This document shows, piece after piece, positions 1 through 4,675 of a stretch of 7,731 bases of DNA. Numbering within the stretch: position 1 is the first letter of the stretch; every line of letters begins with the position of its first letter. A program made the position numbers and the translations under genes. This stretch comes from an uncultured Flavobacteriales bacterium. GTDB taxonomy: Bacteria; Bacteroidota; Bacteroidia; Flavobacteriales_D; Sanyastnellaceae. Location: the NCBI GenBank assembly GCA_937890245.1, contig CALACF010000142.1, positions 1 through 7,731 of the forward strand, in the 5' to 3' direction. The notes beneath the pieces were generated by a model, which was given only the letters and a program-made list of their open reading frames with translations, made no database searches and was not told the origin of the DNA.

Positions 1-14
1 TGTCCACACCCTAA

Positions 15-446
15 CTACCACGCCTTGTGAACGGAGTCAGCGTGGATCATCGGTAGCTCCTCCACGGTCTCAATCGGCCCGATGGCGTCCTCTATGATGC
101 GGAGAATAGTTCCCATCATCTGGTCCAGCGTCGTGCCCTCAACCACGGACAGGGTGATGCCATCGGGCCGGAAGATCATAAAGGGGGCGATGCCGCCGCA
201 CCCGAGCAACCTGGTGATCATGACCCCCAGGGGTGAATCCTCGTCTACATCCTCTGGTAGGGCGGTAAATTCGCCTGCAATCTGCTCCTCGCAGAGCTTT
301 CCATGGACGGATCGGTCGAAGTCCCAGGAGCGGGTGCGGTCTCCTGGGTAGTTCTGCGTTCTGATCTTCATGCCCCTGTAGAACGGGATCAGGGCTTGGA
401 GGGCGTGCGCCGCGTTTTCTGTGCCGCCGCAGGGCTCTTTTGCCAC
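15..446 (-). CDS. Hypothetical acidic protein, 143 aa, last gene of the 1620-15 operon in this window
   Basis: I do not recognise this protein. It has a charged N-terminal third, then an Ile/Val/Leu-rich second half that reads like a small alpha/beta fold (for example GVMITRLLGCGGIAPFMIFR and ITLSVVEGTTLDQMMGTIL). There is no signal peptide or membrane segment. The start used is a GTG at 446; GGTGAG lies 8 bases upstream and the N-terminal residues look protein-like, but this makes a 58-base overlap with the preceding gene. The alternative is ATG at 371, which would remove the overlap and leave a 17-base gap, but its AGGGG is only one base from the start. It stops with TAG at 15-17. It follows the small zinc-ribbon-like gene in the same operon. 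I am sure it is coding and unsure of start and function. Confidence 0.75.
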   Translation of the reverse strand: MAKEPCGGTENAAHALQALIPFYRGMKIRTQNYPGDRTRSWDFDRSVHGKLCEEQIAGEFTALPEDVDEDSPLGVMITRLLGCGGIAPFMIFRPDGITLSVVEGTTLDQMMGTILRIIEDAIGPIETVEELPMIHADSVHKAW

Positions 447-547
447 TCCCGGATCTCACCGCTGGCCCACCTCTTTTCGGCGCATCTGGGGCACGCTCCC
501 TTTACCAGCCTCGTCTTGTGCTTGGGGCAGTAGTTGGGGGCAGCCAT
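389..547 (-). CDS. Small basic protein with CPxH/CPxC zinc-ribbon-like motif, 52 aa
   Basis: The start is fixed by a TGATG junction at 545-549: the upstream gene's TGA shares its A with this ATG, a typical translational-coupling arrangement. The protein has C7-x2-H10 followed by C19-x2-C22, spaced as in a minimal zinc ribbon or knuckle, and a C-terminal tail rich in Lys/Arg/Ala/Pro that is probably disordered. Such small one-zinc proteins are common in phage early or accessory regions, where they usually have no assigned role; nucleic-acid binding would be compatible with the basic tail but is only inference. The 3' end overlaps the next gene if that gene starts at GTG 446. Extending the frame upstream to 625 is possible but would run across the 48-residue gene, so I use the coupled start. 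Confidence 0.65.
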   Translation of the reverse strand: MAAPNYCPKHKTRLVKGACPRCAEKRWASGEIREWQKSPAAAQKTRRTPSKP

Positions 548-693
548 CAGTGGTGCCTGAAAAGGATTACAGCTACGCACGCAAGCGTTACGCACGCTGC
601 GCACGTAAACGCTGCGCATAGGCACCCACCCCGCCAGTCTCCGTCTGCCTCGGGGACCTCGAACTCCTCGTCGTCCCAGTGTGGATCAGTCAT
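547..693 (-). CDS. 48-residue single-pass membrane protein with Cys-rich transmembrane segment
   Basis: This short gene sits exactly in the gap between its neighbours. ATG at 693 is 4 bases after the TAA of the C39-like gene (698-700), and its TGA (547-549) overlaps the next ATG as TGATG. The N-terminal 20 residues are very acidic (many Asp/Glu, with Trp at 6 and 20). After RGG come about 22 hydrophobic residues (24-45) with Cys at 24, 26, 31, 34 and 39, and it closes with RHH. This predicts an N-out or N-in single helix with a short basic end; topology cannot be decided, although the acidic N-terminus and basic C-terminus fit N-out/C-in. A GAGGAAG lies upstream but 18 bases away. The neat fit at both ends is the main evidence that it is real; function is unknown. 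Confidence 0.6.
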   Translation of the reverse strand: MTDPHWDDEEFEVPEADGDWRGGCLCAAFTCAACVTLACVAVILFRHH

Positions 694-697
694 ACGG

Positions 698-1435
698 TTA
701 AGAACCCACTTCCTCGTGACAGTCACAATCCATTGGGCACGCCGACATCCCTTGCAGGTAGTCCATAACCTCCTCCTCGCCCCAGCAGCACATCGAGTGG
801 CAGCCCGAGAAGCTGTAGCCGGGGGGAAAGTCCAGCATGCGCCCCTGGTCCCAAGTCCCTTTTTCCAGCGTACAGCGGCGTTTGCTCACCTCGGAGGAGA
901 TCGACCGGGATCGGGCACGTTGGGCGGACCGCCTGACCTTCACGCTTTCCGGGTCGCAATTGGGAGGCCACGCGTCCTTTGCGCGTTTCTGGGTGTGGCT
1001 CTCCCAGGCATTCCCCACTTGGTAAATTTCGTATACGTTTGTGACCCAAGCTCGGCGATGGTTGTAGGCTCCGATGCGGACGCGCCCCTGCTGGTTGTGG
1101 ACCGCGATGTTTCCCCTGACAACGAACCAGTGGTGACCCGCAGCCACCAGGACGGTGCGGTCGCGATGCCTCTCCGGTCTCGTCCTGAACCACCGAGCTA
1201 CCGTGATACCCCTGTGGTTCGGGCCTGTCTCCTTCATGTCCAGACCGAACTCGCGGACAACCTTCCCCAGCTCGTCCCAGCTCGTGCCCATCACTCGGGC
1301 CGTGCCGTTGAGGTGCTTGACCCAGGCCGCAGCGCACTCTGCTGTGATGCCGAGGATTGCCGAGAGGGCCGCAGGGCCACACCACTTGCTAACGGGCAGC
1401 CGAGGGTCGTGTGTGATATCGTAGAGCCTATTCAT
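698..1435 (-). CDS. C39/papain-like cysteine peptidase-fold protein with Cys-rich C-terminal tail, 245 aa
   Basis: Residues 1-145 read as a C39-like (papain-like) cysteine-peptidase fold: KWCGPAALSAILG puts Cys19 at the start of the first helix, GTSWDELGKVVREFG (50-64) is the usual packing helix, and AGHHWFVVRG (99-108) supplies His102, followed by VHNQQG with Asn114 as likely third residue. Short proteins of this fold are frequent in tailed phages and environmental genomes and are mostly uncharacterised; real peptidase activity is inference. Residues 146-199 are basic and Ser/Arg-rich, likely a linker. The last 46 residues from Met200 carry C212-x3-CC217 and C233-x3-C237-x-C239-H240, which looks metal-binding. 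An AGGGG near Met200 means the tail could also be made separately. The gene starts in an ATGA overlap with the preceding gene (1432-1435), with AAGGG about 10 bases upstream, and has no signal peptide, so it is expected to be cytoplasmic. Confidence 0.8.
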   Translation of the reverse strand: MNRLYDITHDPRLPVSKWCGPAALSAILGITAECAAAWVKHLNGTARVMGTSWDELGKVVREFGLDMKETGPNHRGITVARWFRTRPERHRDRTVLVAAGHHWFVVRGNIAVHNQQGRVRIGAYNHRRAWVTNVYEIYQVGNAWESHTQKRAKDAWPPNCDPESVKVRRSAQRARSRSISSEVSKRRCTLEKGTWDQGRMLDFPPGYSFSGCHSMCCWGEEEVMDYLQGMSACPMDCDCHEEVGS

Positions 1436-1620
1436 AGCAATGTCTTTCCCTTTGACGGATGGGCCTCGACCTCGTCGATGATCGCCTTGCGCACCCTGGC
1501 TTCGATCCGCTCCAGGAAGGAGGTGCCGACGCGGGTGAACTTCTGCGCCCTGGCCTGGGCGGCGTAAGCCAAGATGGTCTTCTTGACCTTCTGTTTGTTG
1601 AGATGCGGTGTCGTGTTCAT
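1432..1620 (-). CDS. Small basic phage protein, C-terminal half histone-fold-like, 62 aa
   Basis: This is the first gene of the leftward operon. It starts about 30 bases downstream of the expected start site of the extended -10 promoter at 1657-1665. The leader has no clear Shine-Dalgarno sequence. The protein is Lys/Arg-rich throughout; residues 10-27 form a basic helix and residues 30-60 read RVGTSFLERIEARVRKAII followed by HPSKGKTL. The pattern 'RV.x.FL..IE..VR..I' then a short loop and 'GKTL' resembles the half-histone-fold proteins seen in bacteria and phages, and I recall small phage proteins of unknown function ending in PSKGKTL. DNA binding is therefore plausible but not shown. It ends in an ATGA overlap with the C39-like gene. 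It could equally be a dimerising helical protein without DNA binding. Confidence 0.75.
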   Translation of the reverse strand: MNTTPHLNKQKVKKTILAYAAQARAQKFTRVGTSFLERIEARVRKAIIDEVEAHPSKGKTLL

Positions 1621-1627
1621 GGTCGTA

Positions 1628-1635
1628 TTTGTCTA
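1628..1635 (+). promoter_or_regulatory. Third TTTGTCTA half-site, near the leftward transcription start
   Basis: TTTGTCTA here repeats the outer eight bases of the 13-bp inverted repeat at 1757-1793. It lies about 15-25 bases downstream of the expected leftward start, a position where a bound repressor would block the operon 1620-15. Eight bases can recur by chance; the shared intergenic location is what makes it worth noting. Confidence 0.35.
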
Positions 1636-1643
1636 GCAGTTTT

Positions 1644-1708
1644 GTTTACGCCCACCATTATACCAGAGTCGGTTTTCCAAAATCGTTGAAAACGGGGGTG
1701 TTTACGCC
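1644..1708 (+). repeat. Two direct copies of GTTTACGCC, 56 bp apart, bracketing the leftward promoter
   Basis: GTTTACGCC occurs at 1644-1652 and 1700-1708, on either side of the -10 at 1657-1662. A shorter TTTACGCC is found at 7465-7472 beside another intergenic gap and once in coding sequence at 2780-2787. They may be binding sites for a regulator, but no protein can be named. Confidence 0.3.
1657..1665 (-). promoter_or_regulatory. Extended -10 promoter for the leftward operon
   Basis: Read on the minus strand this is TGGTATAAT: a perfect TATAAT with the TGn extension. No good -35 stands 16-18 bases upstream, which is usual for extended -10 promoters or for ones needing an activator. The first gene begins at 1620, leaving a leader of roughly 30 bases. 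The operator-like elements on both sides fit a regulated promoter. Confidence 0.6.
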
Positions 1709-1756
1709 TATTTGGTCAAATTGTATACATAAGTCGTTGGTTAACAAGGGGAGATG

Positions 1757-1793
1757 TTTGTCTAAAAAGTCCTTGACCCGCTTTTTAGACAAA
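1757..1793. repeat. Perfect 13-bp inverted repeat, operator-like
   Basis: TTTGTCTAAAAAG at 1757-1769 is mirrored by CTTTTTAGACAAA at 1781-1793 with an 11-base centre. The arms are AT-rich and no T-run follows, so it is a poor terminator and a good candidate for a dimeric DNA-binding site. The centre contains TTGACC (1773-1778), a -35-like hexamer for rightward transcription. Confidence 0.6.
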
Positions 1794-1800
1794 GCATGAT
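1773..1800 (+). promoter_or_regulatory. Candidate rightward promoter for the adhesin-like gene pair
   Basis: TTGACC at 1773-1778 matches five of six -35 bases; CATGAT at 1795-1800, 16 bases further, matches four of six -10 bases. The -35 sits inside the loop of the inverted repeat. Transcription from here would give a leader of roughly 110 bases before ATG 1921, including the hairpin at 1851-1882. The -10 is weak, so this is tentative. Confidence 0.35.
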
Positions 1801-1850
1801 GCGGCCTTGGATTGGACATCCTGTGGTTGACCTCGGTCTGCCATCGCAAC

Positions 1851-1882
1851 CAGCCCCTCAGTCGTAAGGCGCTGAGGGGCTG
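1851..1882 (+). other. GC-rich hairpin in the presumed leader of the rightward genes
   Basis: CAGCCCCTCAG (1851-1861) pairs perfectly with CTGAGGGGCTG (1872-1882) around a 10-base loop; AAC/GTT can extend it by three pairs past a one-base bulge. Only a broken T-run (GTTCGTT) follows, so it is a weak rightward terminator at best. It could be an attenuator, a 5' stabilising hairpin or a processing site. Confidence 0.5.
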
Positions 1883-1920
1883 AGTTCGTTCACGGGAGGG
1901 AACCATCGTAGTTAGGGCGA

Positions 1921-2805
1921 ATGAGTATACTTTTGAAAGGGTGCGGGAGGCCGGTCTACGGGTCGGTGTCAAGCTCGTCGAGTTCGAGCAGTTCGTCGGC
2001 CCCTACCACCTACCTTCTCGATGAAACCGGCCTGGGCGATTCCTTTGCTGCCTACTCAAGGGCGCGTAAGCTACGGTCCGCCTACGGAGGGAGTGCCTTC
2101 CTGGTCAGGAGGTCGTCCGACGATGCCACCCTGGCTATTGGGTTTGACGGAACGGAAAACGTCGATGCGCCAACCCTTGCGCCTTTTTGTGCAGGAACTG
2201 ATGGGTACATCGTCACAGAATACGACCAGAGTGGGAATGGACGAGATCGGACGCAATCGCTAGCCGGGAAACAGCCCAAGATTGTTTCATCCGGGTCAAT
2301 CATCACCGGGGCCAACGGGAAGCCGTGCGGCCGATACGACGGGGTAGACGATTTTATGCAGTGGAATGGATCGTTCGGGAGGCCGTCAACAAACCTCGGG
2401 GTGATGACGCCCCGAAGCTATAACGACACGGACCGTTGGTGGGACGCTGGAAGCGGTTTCCCGGACAATAACGTCACCTACCACACGGCCAACGTGTGGA
2501 GACTATACGCGGGAGGGACCAAGTTCTCCGCCGCTCTTTTTACTGGTGTATGGAAATCGGTTGTCACCCGCATCAATTCCAGCCAAACGTCTTGCTTTCA
2601 AAATGAAACACGATGGAACGCAACGGGCCAAGCGGACTATGGTTCCGTGAATGGTTTCACGGAGGGAGCCAGGGCGACAGGAAATTACAATTTCCCAGGG
2701 GATTCCTCGGAACACATCGTATGGAATTCGTCCAAGTCGGACGCGGACATTCTGACGGCCACGACAAATCAGGCAGCCTTTTACGCCCACTTTACACCAG
2801 CATGA
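1921..2805 (+). CDS. Adhesin-like surface protein: poly-Ser linker plus arabinofuranosidase-B-like (ConA-like) domain, 294 aa
   Basis: A short N-terminal segment (1-16, GCGRPVYGS) leads into ten consecutive serines (17-26) and then a domain with the recurrent phage/bacterial signature LRSAY..., VRRSSDD...IGFD (51-76) and YDQSGNGRD (101-109), followed by QPKIVSSG and a YDGVDD repeat-like strand near 140. This matches the start of the alpha-L-arabinofuranosidase B catalytic family (GH54-type, concanavalin-A-like jelly roll), which in phage virion proteins usually acts as a glycan-binding module. The expected role is attachment to host glycans or the tip of a tail or baseplate structure. I cannot place catalytic residues, so hydrolase activity should not be assumed. 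AGGG lies just upstream of ATG 1921. The serines use a mixture of TCA, TCG, AGC and AGT codons. It overlaps the next gene by ATGA (2802-2805). It is one of only two plus-strand genes. Confidence 0.75.
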   Translation: MSILLKGCGRPVYGSVSSSSSSSSSSAPTTYLLDETGLGDSFAAYSRARKLRSAYGGSAFLVRRSSDDATLAIGFDGTENVDAPTLAPFCAGTDGYIVTEYDQSGNGRDRTQSLAGKQPKIVSSGSIITGANGKPCGRYDGVDDFMQWNGSFGRPSTNLGVMTPRSYNDTDRWWDAGSGFPDNNVTYHTANVWRLYAGGTKFSAALFTGVWKSVVTRINSSQTSCFQNETRWNATGQADYGSVNGFTEGARATGNYNFPGDSSEHIVWNSSKSDADILTATTNQAAFYAHFTPA

Positions 2806-3068
2806 AAAAGTACTTCATTTTCCCAGATGGAGAGAACGACAAATGGCAGGCGCTGAATCGTGCCCCATACGTCGGTGCAGTAGGAACGGTGATGATGGTG
2901 GAAGAGATCACCCACCCTACCGACGGTAGGATCGCTGCAATTCTGAACACAGACGACCTTTCCCAGTTCGCAAAAAACTTCACCGTAGACGACCTGGATG
3001 TTATTCGTGCAGGCGCCATCCAGGAGCTTCCCGTAGATTGGCAGCTCCCCGAACCCCCTGCGGTCTAG
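2802..3068 (+). CDS. Small hypothetical protein coupled to the adhesin-like gene, 88 aa
   Basis: ATG at 2802 overlaps the preceding TGA as ATGA, and there is no independent Shine-Dalgarno sequence, so it is probably translated by coupling. The protein starts MKKYFIFPDGENDKW, has a Val/Met-rich strand (GAVGTVMMVEEI), a polar middle, and an acidic C-terminal helix (VDDLDVIRAGAIQELP) ending in a Pro-rich tail. No signal peptide is apparent despite the MKK start. Being made with the surface protein suggests a virion, chaperone or assembly partner; that is inference. Its last 68 bases run antisense to the 3' end of the leftward gene 3001-3297. Confidence 0.75.
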   Translation: MKKYFIFPDGENDKWQALNRAPYVGAVGTVMMVEEITHPTDGRIAAILNTDDLSQFAKNFTVDDLDVIRAGAIQELPVDWQLPEPPAV

Positions 3069-3297
3069 CAAGCCTACTCCCCCCGGCTTCTTTGAGCAGG
3101 TCACGCGCTTCCTTGGGCTCAAGCTGCTCGATGGTCTTGCCGCGCTCCTTGACCTTCTCCCTGAACTTCATGGTCACCCCGGTCGTGTGCTCGTGGGTCT
3201 CCTGGGTTCCACCTACCAGGGTGAAATTGTCGCCAGTAGTGATGCGCTTGTGGCCGTCGTCTCCATCCATCCCAACTCCGAGTAGTTTCTTGGGCAT
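3001..3297 (-). CDS. Small conserved-type phage protein with DGDDGHKRIT motif, 98 aa
   Basis: The N-terminal half, GVGMDGDDGHKRIT then NFTLVGGTQETHE (7-36), is the kind of motif I recall from small proteins of unknown function in phages and environmental bacteria: a short beta-hairpin followed by a 'GG.ETHE' turn and then a Lys/Glu-rich helix (KFREKVKERGKTIEQLEPKEARDLLKEAG, about 44-72). Residues 77-98 are less natural (Arg/Gly/Ala-rich) and are exactly the part overlapping the convergent gene 2802-3068. It starts one base after the TGA of the upstream gene (TGACATG), so it is coupled. No function can be given. Confidence 0.75.
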   Translation of the reverse strand: MPKKLLGVGMDGDDGHKRITTGDNFTLVGGTQETHEHTTGVTMKFREKVKERGKTIEQLEPKEARDLLKEAGGSRLARPQGVRGAANLREAPGWRLHE

Positions 3298-3298
3298 G

Positions 3299-3682
3299 TC
3301 AGTCTAGCCCCACGTTGTTGAGTGGGAACCAGTGCTCCCCACTCTCTGGGTCCCACTTGTCGTACACCATCTCATTTTTGCCAGGCAAGGGGACGCCTTG
3401 CAGCCTGTTGTAGACAATCTCAATAAGATCCGTGTCGCTTAGCCGGTGGTCCTCCGTGAACTGACTGTCGTCGAAATCAGCCATTAAGCGAACCATGGCG
3501 ATGTTTAGCTTGGCGGTGGCGGTGGCGGCCTCGCGCACCTTCTCGGATTCCTCAGCCAAGACGGCGTTGATCTGAAGGGAGGCGTCCAGGTAGTATGCGA
3601 AGAGTGCGCGCATGACCATCCACATGGTGGCCGATCCGGCGAACAGGCCGATGAAAAAGAAGAGTGTGACTGAGTCTCCCAT
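3299..3682 (-). CDS. Membrane-anchored helical protein, 127 aa
   Basis: A hydrophobic segment at residues 4-30 (TLFFFIGLFAGSATMWMV...) is a clear membrane anchor with few residues ahead of it. It is followed by a long Ala/Glu/Lys helix (32-68, LAEESEKVREAATATAKLN) that may form a coiled coil, and a soluble C-terminal domain with acidic and aromatic residues. The layout, short N-terminus then membrane helix then coiled coil, resembles phage accessory membrane proteins such as spanin-like or superinfection-exclusion proteins, but no diagnostic motif is present and no lipobox Cys is seen. GAGGGTAG stands at a good distance upstream of ATG 3682, three bases after the preceding TAG. Confidence 0.8.
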   Translation of the reverse strand: MGDSVTLFFFIGLFAGSATMWMVMRALFAYYLDASLQINAVLAEESEKVREAATATAKLNIAMVRLMADFDDSQFTEDHRLSDTDLIEIVYNRLQGVPLPGKNEMVYDKWDPESGEHWFPLNNVGLD

Positions 3683-3685
3683 GCC

Positions 3686-3949
3686 CTAGCTACCCTCAGT
3701 GGCCCTCGCTTTGGCCGTCCCTTGCAGCTTGCGGTCGAGCCGTGCCGCAAGCTCTGCGTAAGCTTCCCGGTACATCTGGCGGCTCTGTGGTGGCTCCTGC
3801 CTGATCCTCTCCATGGCAAGCTTGTCCGTGGCCAGTCCCGCGTGCGCGAGGCCGACCCGCTCAGTCTCCTCCTTCAGGAATTCGAGCAGCTCAAGCGCGA
3901 AATTGGCCCGCTTCACCGCGTTCAATGCTTTTTTCTCTTTGCGTGTCAT
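3686..3949 (-). CDS. Small helical, highly charged protein, 87 aa
   Basis: The start at 3949 is set by an ATGA overlap with the upstream gene and by GAGGAAG five bases ahead; the same frame is open further upstream, but that extension would lie across the neighbouring gene. The protein starts MTRKEKKALNAVKRANFALE and is almost entirely helical by composition (LELLEFLKEETERVG, then YREAYAELAARLDRKLQG), with a disordered Thr/Ala tail. No Cys motif or membrane segment is present. It may be a coiled-coil adaptor or a nucleic-acid-associated protein because of its basic start, but nothing specific is recognisable. Confidence 0.8.
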   Translation of the reverse strand: MTRKEKKALNAVKRANFALELLEFLKEETERVGLAHAGLATDKLAMERIRQEPPQSRQMYREAYAELAARLDRKLQGTAKARATEGS

Positions 3950-4305
3950 AATTCTTCCTCGATCTGGGATACCACCAACATGCGCACGATCACGAACGCA
4001 TTCTCGGGCTTCACCACCGTCACAAACTCCTTTCCCCAGTAGTAATACCGCCCACGTGCCAGGGCCTGGCGGGCGGTGATGGCGGCATGCCTGGTCTTGA
4101 ACTGCTTCACGTGGGACGCAGGGTCGAGCAGCGCCGTCCTGGAGAACAGCTTGATCAGGCGGTTGTCCCTCGCCCACTTGTCATCCTTCTTGCGGCCGTC
4201 ACGGCCCCGCTTACGGTCTCGGTTCCAGTCGCGGAACACCACGTAGGGGTCTTTCTTGTGGCAGACGAGCCAGAAAAGCTTAGGTGTGTCAGGGATCTCA
4301 GTCAT
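3946..4305 (-). CDS. Basic hypothetical protein, 119 aa
   Basis: I do not recognise this protein. The N-terminal part (PKLFWLVCHKKDPYVVFRDWN) looks like a beta-strand pair. Residues 28-50 are very basic (RDRKRGRDGRKKDDKWARDNR), followed by a helix with KQFKTRHAAITARQAL, and the C-terminus is a hydrophobic strand (FVTVVKPENAFVIVRMLVV) ending acidic. The alternation suggests a small alpha/beta protein with a basic insertion; nucleic-acid contact is possible. Both ends are ATGA overlaps (4302-4305 and 3946-3949), with GGAAAG just upstream of the start, so it is firmly part of the coupled leftward run. Confidence 0.8.
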   Translation of the reverse strand: MTEIPDTPKLFWLVCHKKDPYVVFRDWNRDRKRGRDGRKKDDKWARDNRLIKLFSRTALLDPASHVKQFKTRHAAITARQALARGRYYYWGKEFVTVVKPENAFVIVRMLVVSQIEEEL

Positions 4306-4529
4306 TTCTTTCCATCGTATACGAAATTTCTCTTACGGCCAAGCAGCACCTCGCCCCAGGGCGTAGCGTAGAACACCTTCACCACGTTACCTTGCCTGTC
4401 CATAGCCGTGACAAGCACTGTTTTCCCGCCCATCTTTGTCGCGCTGGCGTGGAGGCTCCACCACCTCCAGGTGAATAACAGCCACGCGTTGCACCGCACG
4501 GTGGCCCAGAATACTTTTAGCGCCCTCAT
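4302..4529 (-). CDS. Small hypothetical protein with aromatic, possibly membrane-associated N-terminus, 75 aa
   Basis: Residues 1-28 are hydrophobic and Trp-rich (FWATVRCNAWLLFTWRWWSL) with scattered arginines, so it could lie on or cross the membrane; it is not a clean transmembrane helix. The rest is a compact strand-rich part (GGKTVLVTAMDRQGNVVKVFYATPWGE) resembling a short beta-sheet module, ending in RKRNFVYDGKK. AGGAG stands 9 bases before ATG 4529, and both ends overlap neighbours by ATGA. The function is unknown. Confidence 0.75.
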   Translation of the reverse strand: MRALKVFWATVRCNAWLLFTWRWWSLHASATKMGGKTVLVTAMDRQGNVVKVFYATPWGEVLLGRKRNFVYDGKK

Positions 4530-4675
4530 CTCAGCTTGCTCCTGAACTCTTGGATGGGGAGGGTCTCCCCTTCCCGTGGTGCCTCATGCTCGTCCAGGCC
4601 GGTGGGCAGCACGTAGCAGTCTTCAGCGTAGTGGGCATTAGTATGTAAAGTGGCTTGAACTTGACGCGATCTCAA
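4526..4675 (-). CDS. Short ORF without ATG, probable TTG start, about 49 aa
   Basis: Between the 191-residue gene and the 75-residue gene, the frame that reads like protein (AHYAEDCYVLPTGLDEHEAP, then REGETLPIQEFRSKLR) has no ATG. It ends with a TGA that forms an ATGA overlap with the next gene, as elsewhere in this operon. The best start is TTG at 4675, six bases after GGAG, giving a 37-base overlap with the upstream gene; GTG at 4612 would give a 28-residue version. A TAATG at 4636-4640 offers an ATG, but that frame yields a 35-residue peptide of unnatural composition stopping at 4531. A third possibility is that this is a +1 frameshifted extension of the upstream protein. Confidence 0.45.
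   Translation of the reverse strand: MRSRQVQATLHTNAHYAEDCYVLPTGLDEHEAPREGETLPIQEFRSKLR

Larger units (their letters stand above)
1621..1920. promoter_or_regulatory. Divergent control region between leftward and rightward operons, no gene
   Basis: No convincing coding frame crosses this 300-base gap. It is more AT-rich than its surroundings on the left half. It holds, from left: a TTTGTCTA half-site (1628-1635), a GTTTACGCC copy (1644-1652), the leftward extended -10 (1657-1665), a 6-bp-arm palindrome GTTTTC/GAAAAC (1672-1693) where a -35 would be, a second GTTTACGCC (1700-1708), a GTATAC-centred site (1721-1731), a perfect 13-bp inverted repeat (1757-1793), a rightward promoter candidate and a GC-rich hairpin (1851-1882). 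This density of symmetric elements is what one expects of a regulated bidirectional switch; that reading is inference. Confidence 0.7.

Noticed and set aside
440..1567. Long 375-residue plus-strand frame
   Set aside because: It lies antisense to the C39-like gene, the two small genes and most of the 62-residue gene, which have recognisable motifs and exact stop/start overlaps. Its composition is that of a shadow frame.
3070..3089. AAGCC/GGCTT hairpin as a terminator between the convergent operons
   Set aside because: The stem has five pairs only, a 10-base loop and no proper T-run.
1024..4329. 14-bp inverted match AAATTTCGTATACG at 1024-1037 and 4316-4329
   Set aside because: Both copies are inside coding sequence, encoding VYEI and NFVYD, with GTATAC being self-complementary; shared codons explain it well enough.
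4531..4638. 35-residue frame from TAATG after the 191-residue gene
   Set aside because: The start looks coupled but the peptide is low quality and the overlapping frame reads like a real protein ending in ATGA.
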